From an uncultured beta proteobacterium (GTDB taxonomy: Bacteria; Pseudomonadota; Gammaproteobacteria; Burkholderiales; Rhodocyclaceae): a stretch of DNA of 5,710 bases. This document shows positions 5,495 to 5,710 of the stretch, in pieces. The stretch is taken from assembly GCA_903930395.1 (NCBI GenBank), contig CAIYYE010000155.1, forward strand, positions 1 to 5,710, in the 5' to 3' direction. The notes below the pieces were generated by a model. It saw only the letters and a list, made by a program, of their open reading frames with translations. It was not told the DNA's origin and made no database searches. The position numbers and the translations under genes are program-made. Each line of letters starts with the position of its first letter. Within the stretch, counting starts at the first letter, position 1.

Positions 5495-5710
5495 CGGCAG
5501 CCAGGTAGCCAGCCCCGGCAGCGCTGAAATGAGCAAGGCCCCGAGCAGCATGGCGAGCACCGCAGGCAGCACCGAAGCCGCGACATAGCGGATCGGCTTG
5601 CCGAACATCGCCGCGGCAAAATAGATGTTCATGCCGGCCGGCGGACAGAGAAAGCCCATCTCGATATTGGCCAGGAAGATGATGCCGAAGTGCACCGGAT
5701 CAACCCCATA
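5477..5710 (-). CDS. dctM: TRAP transporter large permease, C-terminal end (DctM family)
   Basis: The last 77 residues of a DctM-type subunit, the 12-TM permease of tripartite ATP-independent periplasmic transporters, which use the ion gradient to import C4-dicarboxylates or other organic acids captured by a periplasmic binding protein. The family's conserved ending is visible: GVDPVHFGIIF (2-12), then NIEMGF and PPAGMNIY (15-30), then a final hydrophobic segment (about 43-66) and a short tail. The frame is open through the right edge, so the rest of the gene, and probably the small permease and binding-protein genes, lie beyond it. The substrate cannot be told from this part, and the symbol stands for the family only. 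Confidence 0.9.
   Translation of the reverse strand, partial: YGVDPVHFGIIFLANIEMGFLCPPAGMNIYFAAAMFGKPIRYVAASVLPAVLAMLLGALLISALPGLATWLPSLAAQ

Overview
The window reads as a GC-rich betaproteobacterial chromosome, most like the Rhodocyclaceae (Dechloromonas/Azospira-type). This is inferred from protein similarity recalled by eye, the dense gene packing and the gene order; no search was run. Nothing in it looks like a phage, plasmid or insertion sequence, and there are no RNA genes or CRISPR arrays.

Left arm, minus strand (1-1944): rsmI (16S rRNA methyltransferase) is followed by pyrC (class II dihydroorotase), then by the first codons of a gene with a signal-peptide-like start that runs off the left edge. 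The gaps are 28 bp and 10 bp, so the three probably form one transcription unit.

Centre, plus strand (1955-4026): starting only 10 bp from the rsmI start codon, a compact operon runs yraN (UPF0102, nuclease-like), a small exported HIRAN-domain protein, a SIS-domain protein of the GmhA/DiaA family, and a dual-BON lipoprotein (YraP/DolP). It closes with a GC-rich hairpin and a clear rho-independent terminator. The order rsmI, yraN, SIS protein, yraP matches the E. coli yraL-yraN-diaA-yraP locus. E. coli carries lpoA between yraL and yraN; that gene is absent here, and a HIRAN gene sits between yraN and the SIS gene instead.

Right arm (4025-5710): a minus-strand response regulator has a degenerate receiver, an intact receiver and a LuxR-type HTH. 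Across a 130-bp intergenic gap a divergent gene encodes a 107-residue protein I cannot assign; it carries two copies of a SLDEL...Y helix motif. Its 3' end overlaps by 7 bp the convergent 3' end of a TRAP transporter large permease (DctM family), which runs off the right edge.

Most of the window is ordinary housekeeping and envelope biology. The least explained parts are the exported HIRAN protein inside the yra operon, the pseudo-receiver regulator with its divergent orphan gene, and the very tight rsmI/yraN divergent start.
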